Shown piece after piece: positions 17,243 to 26,575 of a stretch of 50,259 nucleotides of DNA (position 1 is the stretch's first letter; every line of letters begins with the position of its first letter). The DNA is taken from contig JBKPCD010000106.1 of NCBI GenBank assembly GCA_046727175.1, positions 1 through 50,259 of the forward strand. The letters are read 5' to 3'. The notes under the pieces were generated by a model. The model worked only from the letters and a program-made list of their open reading frames with translations, was not told the origin of the DNA and made no database searches. This DNA is from JBKPCD01 sp046727175. Its GTDB lineage: Bacteria; Acidobacteriota; Vicinamibacteria; Vicinamibacterales; 2-12-FULL-66-21. The translations under genes were made by a program, and so were the position numbers.

Positions 17243-17595
17243 CCCATCTGCAAAATGGGACGCACGAGCACACTGCCGGTCGGGTTATTGCGCAGGAATG
17301 GAGACCCTTTCGCGAGCTCGGCCGCCTGTTCGAGCGTGTCGGCCGCGATGATGGAATAGCCGCCGATCAGCTCCTTCACTTCGGCCATTGCCGTGTCAGT
17401 CTGAATCGCGCGCCCGTTCGTTCGGAGGACGACACCACCGGGGGCCAGCGGCGCACCCGGGTTACGCAGATTGCCGGTGGCCTCCAGCTGCTTGAACCAC
17501 TGCCCCCAGGCCTGCATCGCCGCCTCGATCTCGGCGGCGGGTCTCTCGCGCCACGACGGGTCGCCGCCCTGATAGATCAACAGAAAATCCGCCAT
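17239..17595 (-). CDS. YCII (DGPF) domain protein
   Basis: A 118-residue protein starting MADFLLIYQGGDPSWRERP, with LIGGYSIIAADTLEQAAELA typical of YCII/DGPF proteins associated with ECF42 sigma factors. AAGGAG seven bases upstream fixes the ATG at 17595 over an upstream in-frame start. Function of the family is unclear; fold similarity suggests a small-molecule enzyme. It is convergent with the sigma gene and shares four bases of stop sequence. Nothing clear lies in 17596-17881, although one minus-strand frame there is open. Confidence 0.9.
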   Translation of the reverse strand: MADFLLIYQGGDPSWRERPAAEIEAAMQAWGQWFKQLEATGNLRNPGAPLAPGGVVLRTNGRAIQTDTAMAEVKELIGGYSIIAADTLEQAAELAKGSPFLRNNPTGSVLVRPILQMG

Positions 17596-17881
17596 CGTCC
17601 GTCTCCTTGCCAGAACCAACCGTGAATTCGGCGGTTACATCTCAATGACGCACGACGCGAGGCGATTAGGACACCTGATCGACGCGGGCACCCGGTTGAG
17701 TTGGAATTCAGCGCCCTTCAGCGAATCTCCAACACTGCAATCTTGTCGCCCTTGCTATCGTGCCTCGTCGATCGGGAGGACGCGTCCCGACGTGGATGGT
17801 GCCAACCAGAATCATCCTCGTTGACGCGGAGTTGATCGTCGGGAATGTCGGGAGCGTGTTGCCACATCGGTTCGCAGTAAG

Positions 17882-20392
17882 ATGCAGGCCGTGACCGGCA
17901 TGACACCTCATTTCGGCCGTCAGAACCTTCGTACTGAGCCTCACGATCTGCGAGCAACAGTCGACCCCGAGCGACTGGCGCGGGCGATCGTCGACCAGTT
18001 GTTCTACATGCGAGGCGCGCTACCGGAGCACGCAACGCGAAACGACTGGTATCTGGCGCTCGCCCACGTGGTTCGCGATCGTTTGCTCGATCGATGGGTG
18101 GCGACCGCGCGAACGTTGATGAAGCAGGACGTCCGTGTCGTATCGTATCTCTCCGCTGAATTCCTCGTTGGCCCACACCTGGGTAACGACGTGCTGAACC
18201 TTGGCATCGAACGCGAGGTCCGGGAGGCCACACGCGTACTCGGGTTGGACTTCGAGCAGTTGGTCGCTCACGAAGAGGAGCCGGGGTTGGGCAGTGGAGG
18301 TCTCGGGCGGCTGGCGGCCTGCTTCCTCGACTCGCTCGCGACACTCGAGATTCCCGCGATAGGGTACGGCATCCGTTACGAATTCGGGATCTTCGACCAG
18401 CGGATTGTCGACGGCTGGCAGGTTGAGGTGACCGACAAATGGCTTGCGCTTGGCAATCCGTGGGAGATCGCGCGGCCCGAGCAGGCGTACTCGGTAGGAT
18501 TCGGTGGCCACACCGAGGTCTGGCACGACGAGTCGGGTCGGTACAGGGTCCGGTGGATCCCAGCGCAAGTCGTTCAAGGGATTCCTTTCGATACGCCCAT
18601 CGTGGGCTATCGCGTTTCTACGATCAATGTGCTGCGACTGTGGAAGGCCGAGGCCACCGAATCGTTCGACTTCTCCGCCTTCAACGTCGGTGATTACTAC
18701 GGCGCCGTCGCGGAGAAGGTCGCTTCCGAAAACCTGACGAAAATCCTCTATCCGAACGACGAGCCGCTCGAGGGGAAGCGGCTCCGGCTCGAGCAGCAGT
18801 ACTTCTTCGTGTCCTGCTCGCTGCAGGACATGATCCGGATCCATCTCGAGTCGGGCGGCTCGCCCGCGACGCTGGATCGCGGGTTTGCCGCACAGTTGAA
18901 CGACACGCATCCTTCGATTGCCGTCGCGGAGCTGATGCGCCTGCTCGTGGACGAGCAGAATTTGGACTGGGAGGCCGCGTGGGCCGTGACGGAGCGCACG
19001 TTGTCGTACACGAACCACACACTCCTGCCCGAGGCACTGGAGCAGTGGTCGCTCCCCCTCTTTGCTCAGGTGCTCCCGCGACACCTCGAGATCATCTTCG
19101 AAATCAACCGGCGGTTTCTCGATGACGTGCGTCGTCAATACCCGGGCGACGAAGCACGAGTGGCACGTCTGTCGATCATCGGCGAAGCCGGCGCGAAGAG
19201 CGTTCGCATGGCTCACCTGGCGAGTGTGGGTTGTCACACCATCAACGGCGTCGCCGAGTTGCACACGAACCTGCTGAAGCGAGATGTTCTGCGCGACTTC
19301 TACGAGCTGTGGCCGCAGAAGTTCGTCAGCGTGACAAACGGCGTGACACCACGGCGGTGGGTACTGCTCGCGAATCCGGCGCTGGCAAACCTGATCAGCG
19401 AGACCATCGGTGATCGGTGGGTGCGAGAACCAGAAGCGCTGCGCCAGCTCGAAGCCTACGTGGACGACTCTGCGTTTCAGGAGACGTGGCGCGCGATTAA
19501 ACGTGAAAACAAGCGCCGGCTCGCCGAGCTTGCTGCGAAGCAGGCCGGCGTACACCTCGATCCGGACTCGCTCTTCGACATCCAGGTGAAGCGGATTCAC
19601 GAGTACAAACGTCAGCACCTGAATGTTCTTCACGTCATCACGAATTACAACCGCCTTCGGCGTCAGCCCTCGCTCGACGTGCCGCCACGCACGGTCATTT
19701 TCGGCGGCAAGGCTGCACCAGGCTATGCGATGGCCAAGCTGATCATCCGTCTGATCAACGGCGTCGCCGAGGTCGTCAACGCGGATGCGGCAGTAGCCGG
19801 ACGACTGGCCATGGCGTTTCTGCCCGACTTCAATGTCACGAATGCGCAGCCGATCTATCCTGCGGCGGATCTGTCGGAGCAGATTTCAACCGCCGGCAAA
19901 GAAGCGTCCGGCACGGGAAACATGAAGTTCGCGATGAATGGCGCAGTGACAATTGGAACGCTGGATGGCGCCAACGTGGAGATTCGCGACGCAGTCGGCT
20001 CCGACAACTTCTTCAACTTCGGGTTGACGGCCGACGAGGTTGCCGCCGTGAACACGCGCGGCCGCAGCCCACGAGAACGTTACGCGGCGAACCCGGAGTT
20101 GCGAGAAGCCATCGACCAGATTCGCTCTGGTCGGTTCTCTCGCGGCGATCCGTCTCTCTTCAACCCACTGGTCGATGCGCTTCTACAGCGGGACGAGTAC
20201 CTGGCCTTCGAAGACTACGACGCCTACATGGTTTGCCAGAACGCCGTCAACACCGCGTATCGCGATGTCGTCCGGTGGACGAGGATGTCAATCCTCAACG
20301 TCGCGCGAAGCTGGCGTTTTTCTTCGGATCGCGCCATCCGCCAATACTGTGAGGAGATCTGGCACACGGTGCCAGTGCGAGTCGAGCTCTGA
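17882..20392 (+). CDS. glgP: Glycogen/maltodextrin phosphorylase
   Basis: 836 residues, the normal length for this family. Landmarks are VSYLSAEFLVGPHLGND near the N-terminus, GLGSGGLGRLAACFLDSLAT, FAAQLNDTHPSIAVAELMR, VKRIHEYKRQHLN, and the PLP-lysine motif EASGTGNMKFAMNG with Lys682. It releases glucose 1-phosphate from alpha-1,4-glucan ends in the cytoplasm. With pfkA nearby it feeds glycolysis from stored glycogen, although the genes are not in one operon. An ATG at 17900 is also in frame. The long antisense frame over this gene is a shadow. Confidence 0.97.
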   Translation: MQAVTGMTPHFGRQNLRTEPHDLRATVDPERLARAIVDQLFYMRGALPEHATRNDWYLALAHVVRDRLLDRWVATARTLMKQDVRVVSYLSAEFLVGPHLGNDVLNLGIEREVREATRVLGLDFEQLVAHEEEPGLGSGGLGRLAACFLDSLATLEIPAIGYGIRYEFGIFDQRIVDGWQVEVTDKWLALGNPWEIARPEQAYSVGFGGHTEVWHDESGRYRVRWIPAQVVQGIPFDTPIVGYRVSTINVLRLWKAEATESFDFSAFNVGDYYGAVAEKVASENLTKILYPNDEPLEGKRLRLEQQYFFVSCSLQDMIRIHLESGGSPATLDRGFAAQLNDTHPSIAVAELMRLLVDEQNLDWEAAWAVTERTLSYTNHTLLPEALEQWSLPLFAQVLPRHLEIIFEINRRFLDDVRRQYPGDEARVARLSIIGEAGAKSVRMAHLASVGCHTINGVAELHTNLLKRDVLRDFYELWPQKFVSVTNGVTPRRWVLLANPALANLISETIGDRWVREPEALRQLEAYVDDSAFQETWRAIKRENKRRLAELAAKQAGVHLDPDSLFDIQVKRIHEYKRQHLNVLHVITNYNRLRRQPSLDVPPRTVIFGGKAAPGYAMAKLIIRLINGVAEVVNADAAVAGRLAMAFLPDFNVTNAQPIYPAADLSEQISTAGKEASGTGNMKFAMNGAVTIGTLDGANVEIRDAVGSDNFFNFGLTADEVAAVNTRGRSPRERYAANPELREAIDQIRSGRFSRGDPSLFNPLVDALLQRDEYLAFEDYDAYMVCQNAVNTAYRDVVRWTRMSILNVARSWRFSSDRAIRQYCEEIWHTVPVRVEL

Positions 20393-20441
20393 TTGGTCCG
20401 CGCCGCTGCCAAGCAACTCATTACGCAAAGCGACTGTCTAG

Positions 20442-21026
20442 ATGCCACAGATCTCGTCGCACGAGTTCGAACGGCTCCCACTGCGGGTTCATGCCTTTCT
20501 TGCCGGCGTGCCGCTCCACGATGTGTGGGTCGTCGATTTGCCGCGGGTGCGCTCCGGCATCACGCTGGATGAGTTCTTGCGGGCTGCAGGCGCACGTCCG
20601 TTCACACCCTCGCCAGCGGTGCGTGCGCTGCTGAACATCCGTCTCTTCGTCGGCCGGCTCCTCGGTTGGGATCGCGAGCCGGACGCAGCTGCGCGGGAGA
20701 CTTTCGCAATCCGTCTGACGACCGCAGATCTCTCGAAGTCGCTTGCGCCGGCGGGTACCCGCCAGGGACTGTTCCGAATCGTGTACCGCTTCGAGAACGA
20801 GCAGCTTCTCGAAGTGGCCAACCGTACCGCTCACGCCGCCGCGCTGAGCGCTCTCGTCGAAACGGCAAATGCCTACCGTTTCTATTTCGGCGTGTATGTG
20901 CGCAACGTCGGCCGGTTGACGCCCGTTTACATGGCCGTGATCGACCCGTTCCGCAAGTGGATCGTCTATCCGTCGCTCCTGCGCAGCGTCCGCACGAGTT
21001 GGAACCAGACCTTCGGCACAGCCTGA
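20442..21026 (+). CDS. DUF2867 family protein
   Basis: A 194-residue soluble protein; features LFVGRLLGWD, FRIVYRFENEQLLEVANRTA and VYMAVIDPFRKWIVYPSLL are typical of DUF2867, which shares a START/SRPBCC-like fold. Biochemical role unknown. It follows glgP by 49 bp in the same direction and might be read from the same transcript. No ribosome site is evident before the ATG, so the exact start is uncertain. Confidence 0.8.
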   Translation: MPQISSHEFERLPLRVHAFLAGVPLHDVWVVDLPRVRSGITLDEFLRAAGARPFTPSPAVRALLNIRLFVGRLLGWDREPDAAARETFAIRLTTADLSKSLAPAGTRQGLFRIVYRFENEQLLEVANRTAHAAALSALVETANAYRFYFGVYVRNVGRLTPVYMAVIDPFRKWIVYPSLLRSVRTSWNQTFGTA

Positions 21027-21138
21027 CATCGCTGCGAGGAGGGCTCCCGCTGATTTCGTGAAGCAGATCAAAAACTTGAAATGTTTTCGTTACGGGTATG
21101 CAGTACTGTCCGTGAAGCCGAAAGACAGGAGCAGTGCA

Positions 21139-23604
21139 ATGAGACGCCTGGCCTACGCCGTCATTCTCGTGCTGTTGTCCGGCGGTGTCTGGCGAGCCGT
21201 GGACAACTTTCGTATCAGACATCCGGTTTCGGGCCGTGAGGTGACCGTGCCTGGGCAGAATGGCCCCAATGCCATGCTGATGACCGGCTGGAAAACCACG
21301 CCCGCGGGTCGGCAGCTAGCGTCAGGCGATATGATCCTCAGCGGACAGGTCAGCCCTGACGGTACCCACTTCGCCTTCACGAATAGCGGCTACACGCGCC
21401 ACGGGCTGCACATCGTCGATCTCGCAACCGAGAAAGAAATCGCCTCATTTCCCCTCGAGCAATCCTGGAGTGGACTCGCCTTTTCTCCAGACGGCAAGCG
21501 GATCTTCGTGTCGGGCGGGGCCGGCAACCCGCTCAGCGACGTCCAGTATTTCGATCGCTGGGACAACGAAGGCTAAAAGGAGGCGCGTGCGGGCTTCACG
21601 CTCTTTGGCGCAGCCAAGGACAAAACGGCGATATCGTCACTCAGCGTCTCCGCTGACGGCAAGCTTCTCTACGCTCTCAACAACTCGGACGATCATCTCT
21701 ACAATCTCGAAACACACGGCGGCCGCGCCGTCGCCCGGCTCAGGATCGGCGACCATCCGATTTCGGCGAGGCTCTCGAGGGATGGCAAGACGTTGTATGT
21801 CGCAAATCTCGGTGGTGCCAACGTGGCAGGTGTCGACGTGAGAGATCCGAATCGCCCGGCAGTCATTGCCACACTCTCGACTGACCCGCACCCGAACGAT
21901 CTCGTGCTGACCGCCGACGATCGCCTGTTCGTCTCGTGCGGCAACACCAACAACGTGATCTCGTTCGATCTCAAGACCGGGCAACGCCTCGAAGTCATCA
22001 ACACCGCGCTCGAGCCGAAAGCTCCAGCCGGCAGCACTCCGAACTCGCTCGCCCTCGCGCCAGACGGCGAGACGCTGTACGTCGCGAACGCGGACAACAA
22101 TTCCGTTGCGGTGATCGACGTGGAGGAACGCGGGAAGAGCCGCCCACTCGGCTTCGTGCCCACCGGTTGGTATCCGACCTTCGTCACGACCACCGCTGAT
22201 GGCGAGCGCGTCATCGTCGCCAGCAGTAAAGGGATCGGCACCGGACCCAATCGCGTCAAACGGCCGATCGATCCGATCGCCCCGGCCGTCAGCTTCCAGC
22301 ACCACGGCAATCAGCTGAACGGTCTCGTCTCGTTCATCGATACGCCCGACGCGAAGCGGCTCGCCGAATTCACGAAACAGGTCTACGACAATGCACTCTA
22401 TCGCGACACGCTGCTCGAATCGTCTGGAGCTGGTGCCGAATCCGTGATTCCCACCAAGGTGGGCGGGGCGTCGCCGATCAAGCACGTGCTGTTCATCATG
22501 AAAGAGAACCGCACCTACGATCAGGTGTTCGGCGATTTGAAGCAGGGAAACGGCGACCCAAGCTTGACGCTGTTCGGTCGCGAGGTTACACCCAACCAGC
22601 ACGCGCTCGCCGAACAGTTCGTGTTGCTGGACAACCTGTACTGCAGCGGGGAGGTTTCTCAGGATGGCCAGCCGTGGACGACTTCGGCGTACGCAACCGA
22701 GTTCACTCAACGCGCCTGGACGCTCAGCTACTCGCGCCATGGAAGCGTCAATACGGGCGGCGGCATTTCGGAGCAATCAACGCCCTACATTTGGGAACTC
22801 GCCCGGAAGCATGGCTTGACGGCGAAGACGTTTGGCATGGGCAACCGCCGCGGCGTTGCCGAAATCCGCAGCACTCGCTTCGATCAGCGCCCTTCCGACC
22901 CTCAGTTGACTCGCGCCCGCGACTACGAGCGCGCCGAACGCTTCGTGGAAGAGTTTCAGGAGATGGATCGCGAGGGCACGGTGCCCAGTCTGATGTTCAT
23001 GTCGTTGGGCGAGAATCACACCAACGGCACCACGCCGGGTGCCTATACACCAAAGGCGCAGGTGGCGTCGAATGACGTCGCCGTCGGGAAGATCGTGGAA
23101 GCGATTACGAAGAGCAGGGTCTGGAGTACCTCCGCGATCTTCATCATCGAAGACGATGCCCAGAATGGTCCGGACCACGTCGACTCGCACAGAACCGCGG
23201 GTCTCGTCATCAGCCCGTACGTGAAGCGCAACGTCGTTGACAGCACCATGTACGCGACCGTCAGCATGTTGCGCACCGTGGAGCTCCTGCTCGGCCTGCC
23301 GCCGATGACCCAGCACGATGCCGCCGCACCTCCCATGGTGAACAGCTTCATGGCTGTACCGGACCTTTCAGGGTTTACGGCGCTTCCCGCCAGAATTGAT
23401 TTGATGACGAAGAACCCGCCGAACGGATACGGCGCCACGGTGTCGGCCGCGATGGACTTCAGCGATTACGATCGCGTCGACGAAGACGCTCTCAACCGGA
23501 TCCTGTGGCACAGCATCAAAGGCGTTGATACTCCATATCCGGCGCCCGTGCGCCGCGCCTTGGCAACACCGCTTGGCTTGTTCCATTTCCCGAAGGGTGA
23601 CTAG
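21139..23604 (+). pseudogene. YncE-propeller / phosphoesterase protein interrupted by an in-frame TAA
   Basis: From ATG 21139 (AGGAG seven bases upstream; signal/anchor MRRLAYAVILVLLSGGVWRA) one frame runs to 23604 with a single stop, TAA at 21574-21576. Family sequence continues across it with no frameshift: DVQYFDRWDNEG, stop, KEARAGFTLFG. The first half is a YncE-like seven-bladed propeller (RDGKTLYVANLGGANVAGVD); the second is an alkaline-phosphatase-superfamily domain (HVLFIMKENRTYDQVFGDL, SLGENHTNGTTPG, FIIEDDAQNGPDHVDSHR). Intact relatives are about 820-residue exported phosphoesterases. It is either a recent nonsense mutation, an assembly error, or rare readthrough. ATG 21793 could give an unexported 603-residue product. 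Confidence 0.85.
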
Positions 23605-23664
23605 CTCACTGAATCTCGACTCCGCAGGGATCCGCTGACTGACGAATTCGGATCGGCGACCCAA

Positions 23665-23940
23665 GGCGATCCGCTCATGTATTGGCAGCCGCCGCACCGG
23701 ATCGTAGTCGCGTGGCAGATCACGCATGAATGAGGGTATCAGCCGGACCTGGCGCAATCCACCGAGGTGGAGATTCGGTTCAGTCCCGCTGAGGACGGCA
23801 CGACTCGCCTCGATCTCGAACACCGTCATCTGGAACGGCACGGCGCGGGCGCTGTGTCCATGCGAACGGCAGTCGATTCGCCGAACGGATGGAGTGGTCT
23901 GCTCCAGCTGTTTGCCGAGCACATCGCGCGCCCGAAGTGA
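23665..23940 (+). pseudogene. SRPBCC (AHSA1-like) remnant with an in-frame TGA
   Basis: One frame reads GDPLMYWQPPHRIVVAWQIT, then HE, then TGA (23731-23733), then GYQPDLAQSTEVEIRFSP and continues DLEHRHLERHGAGAVSMRTA to PNGWSGLLQLFAEHIARPK and a TGA at 23938. This is the C-terminal half of an activator-of-Hsp90-ATPase-like SRPBCC protein; relatives usually have Trp at the TGA position (TGG to TGA). The N-terminal half is missing next to the upstream phosphoesterase stop. Confidence 0.7.
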
Positions 23941-23967
23941 TTTGGTCCTAACCGTTGAAGGAGAGCC

Positions 23968-24201
23968 ATGCTCGAGAAACTCGCATCGACAGTTTTCTTG
24001 ATCGACGCACTGGCTATCGGGCTTGGAGCGTTCGGCCATGGATTGGCGGTACGGCAGGTACATGCCGCGATCGACCAGTTTCCAATCGAGGCAGATATTC
24101 ACTCGATGGTTTACGTGGTCTGGTACTTCGTGAGCGGTGCATGTTCGTTTTCGGAAGCCGATCTCGCGGAGTCAGCATCGGCCAGATGCGGTCCACTCTG
24201 A
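23968..24201 (+). pseudogene. Small membrane protein, 3'-damaged
   Basis: AAGGAG four bases before the ATG gives a good start: MLEKLASTVFLIDALAIGLG, then a membrane helix pair ending HSMVYVVWYFVSG. After that the frame turns low-complexity (CSFSEADLAESASARC). One base earlier the alternative frame reads CMFVFGS, a likelier continuation, so a single-base insertion near 24136 is suspected, and the rest is lost before the convergent kinase gene. I do not recognise the family. The 5' end looks functional; the product probably is not. Confidence 0.5.
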
Positions 24202-24202
24202 G

Positions 24203-26491
24203 TCATGCGGGCGTCGAGGCGAGATGCTCGAGCCGCATCCTCTCGAGAAGCGCCTTGAATCGGGGATCCCCGCGGACTGGATCGAACTCGACCGCGGAGG
24301 TGATCAGAATCAACGAACCATCCCGTTCGTCGAAGGCGCGGTCCAGACACTGGAAGAGGCTCTCGAGATCTGAGAGTCCCAGGTGGATCAGCGCGATCCA
24401 CATTGCTGACACGTAGCCTTGTGCCGCCCGCGTCGTCAGCTCATTGAGAAGCGCGCTGGCCTTGTCACGATTACCTGACCGACCATAGGCGTATCCAAGG
24501 ACGCCGATATGGTTCACCGATCGGCCGCCCAGCGCAATCGCCTCCTCGAATTCCGTGAATGCCCGCTCGTACTGGTTCGTTTGAGTGCAAGCGTCCCCGA
24601 GCGCGTAGTGGGCAAAGGCAAAGGACGGCTCGAGTGCCACAACTTTCTCGAACTGTTGAATGGCGCGATCGAGATCATGGTGGAAATAGTGCACGTACCC
24701 AATCAGTGTCTTCACTTGGAGATCGAGAGGGTCCAATCGCTCGGCCTCTTCCAGCGCCAGGAGGGCCTCTGCGTGCTGCCTTTCGAGCAGCGCGAGCCGC
24801 CACGCATTCCACAGGTGGGTCATCGCCGAGCCCGGCCCGAGTTCGAGGGCGCGCGTGAGTTCGCGCGCCGCCCCCACTCGATCCCAGTCATGATTCATGG
24901 CGATCAAGGCGAGCGCTCTATGCGCGTCGGATAGTTGAGGGTCCAGCTCCAGAGCCTTCTCCGCAGCCCATCGAGCCTGCGGGATCGCAGCAGTTGCCGG
25001 GAGTAGACCCACGCCGGAGTAAAGCCAGATATAACCGTCGGCGAGGGCCGCATAGGCCAAGGCGAAGCCGGGATCCTGAGCGATAGCTTCTCGGAAATCG
25101 GCAATCGCCCGTCGCATCGAGTCATCGGTCCACTTGTTCAGGGCGTACTTCCCCCGCAAGTACGCGTCGTGGGCCTTGGGATCGAACGATGATCGCGATC
25201 TGACCGAACCGGTGACGAGCCCGCTCCGAAGCTCATTCACGATCGTCGCCGCTATCTCATCCTGAATCGCAAAGACGTCAGAAAGCTCTCGATCGAAGCG
25301 CTTCGACCAGAGCTGGTAGCCGTCCTCAGCGTTGACGAGCTGCGCCGTCACCCGCACGCGGTCGCCCGCCTTGCGCACGCTGCCCTCGAGCGCCGATCCG
25401 ACTCCCAGTCTTCTGCCGATTTCGGTGACTTCGATCTCGCACCCTTGAAACGCGAATGCGGACGTGCGCGAGATGACGCGCAACCCGGAAACTCTCGTCA
25501 GCGTGTTGATGATCTCCTCGGTAAGTCCGTGACAGAAGTATTCCTGGTCTTTTCCCGGACTCATATCTGCGAAAGGGAGAACGACGATCGACGAAGGTAT
25601 CCTCGTGGGGGTCGAGCCTTTTGTCGGTGCCGCACCGCGTGAGCTCGAAGGGTCGACGCCTTTCAGATCCTGGAGGAACTCGATCGCCGACTGGTAGCGC
25701 CGCCGGGGGTCTTTCTCGAGGCATTTGTCGATGACGGCCGCCAGCAACGCTGGCACGGCCGGGTTCAGCAGCTGGGGGGATGGGGGACGCCGATTCAGGA
25801 GTTGATCGAAGACCGCCGGCAGCGTATTGCCCTCGAACGGAGCTCGCCCGGTTGCCATCTCGAAGAGAACGACTCCCAGGGCGTAGAGATCCGAACGTGG
25901 ATCGAGCGGTTTTCCGAGCGCTTGTTCCGGAGACATGTAGCCAGCCGTGCCAAAGGTCATGCCCTTCGTCGACTCTGCGTGGGTCATCGTCGCATCCTGA
26001 TCCCAGGGCGTCGAATGGGCGAAGAGCTTCGCGAGGCCAAAGTCGAGGATCTTGATGCGATCGTCGCGGGCGACCATGACGTTGCCGGGCTTCAGATCCC
26101 GGTGCACGATGCCTGCTGCATGAGCGGACGCAAGACCCTCGGCGATCTGAGTCGCGAAGGTCAGCGTTTTCGGGAGAGGAAGGGGACAGCCTGCCTTCAA
26201 GAGCTCTCGTAAGCTGGTGCCCTGAACGAGTTCCATCGTTATGAAGATCTCACCATCAGCCTCCTCGACCGAATAAAGATGAACGACATTGGGATGATTG
26301 AGTGCCGCCGTAGCTCTGGCTTCCCGCTGAAACCGTGCGCGACGATCGGGTGAGCCGGTGACGTCCGGATGAAGGACTTTCAGCGCCACTCGCCGCTCGA
26401 GCTTTGTGTCCAGAGCGGTATACACGCGTCCCATGCCGCCGTGGCCGACCTCTTCGAGAACGACGTAATGACCGAGTCGTTTACCAATCAC
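24203..26491 (-). CDS. Ser/Thr protein kinase with TolB-like segment and TPRs
   Basis: A 762-residue Hanks-type kinase: glycine loop GHGGMGRVY, Lys38 in VALKVL, catalytic HRDLKPGNV (130-137), DFG (150-152), activation segment ending GTAGYMSPEQA. Residues 300-430 are the TolB/adenylate-cyclase-associated segment (SIVVLPFADMSPGKDQEYF, LRVISRTSAFAFQG); residues 440-755 are TPR repeats (ALELDPQLSDAHRALALIAM). No membrane helix is present, so it is likely soluble. Such fusions are abundant in acidobacteria; substrates are unknown. The GTG start overlaps a TGA that ends an upstream frame (QVQFHAVLSLVPGQPNGARL), perhaps the tail of a gene cut off by the ATPase gene. Confidence 0.93.
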   Translation of the reverse strand: MIGKRLGHYVVLEEVGHGGMGRVYTALDTKLERRVALKVLHPDVTGSPDRRARFQREARATAALNHPNVVHLYSVEEADGEIFITMELVQGTSLRELLKAGCPLPLPKTLTFATQIAEGLASAHAAGIVHRDLKPGNVMVARDDRIKILDFGLAKLFAHSTPWDQDATMTHAESTKGMTFGTAGYMSPEQALGKPLDPRSDLYALGVVLFEMATGRAPFEGNTLPAVFDQLLNRRPPSPQLLNPAVPALLAAVIDKCLEKDPRRRYQSAIEFLQDLKGVDPSSSRGAAPTKGSTPTRIPSSIVVLPFADMSPGKDQEYFCHGLTEEIINTLTRVSGLRVISRTSAFAFQGCEIEVTEIGRRLGVGSALEGSVRKAGDRVRVTAQLVNAEDGYQLWSKRFDRELSDVFAIQDEIAATIVNELRSGLVTGSVRSRSSFDPKAHDAYLRGKYALNKWTDDSMRRAIADFREAIAQDPGFALAYAALADGYIWLYSGVGLLPATAAIPQARWAAEKALELDPQLSDAHRALALIAMNHDWDRVGAARELTRALELGPGSAMTHLWNAWRLALLERQHAEALLALEEAERLDPLDLQVKTLIGYVHYFHHDLDRAIQQFEKVVALEPSFAFAHYALGDACTQTNQYERAFTEFEEAIALGGRSVNHIGVLGYAYGRSGNRDKASALLNELTTRAAQGYVSAMWIALIHLGLSDLESLFQCLDRAFDERDGSLILITSAVEFDPVRGDPRFKALLERMRLEHLASTPA

Positions 26492-26575
26492 AGTCGAGCG
26501 CCGTTCGGCTGGCCGGGCACCAACGAGAGCACGGCATGGAACTGCACCTGGAGTTTCGTGTCGGCGGGCAGGCCA

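Noticed and set aside
18020..19633. 537-codon open frame antisense to glgP
   Set aside because: Same reason: glycogen phosphorylase motifs run through the opposite strand.
23731..23733. In-frame TGA in the SRPBCC frame as a second selenocysteine or as reassigned Trp
   Set aside because: Relatives have Trp there, not Cys, the gene lacks its N-terminus, and many clear genes here use TGA as stop.
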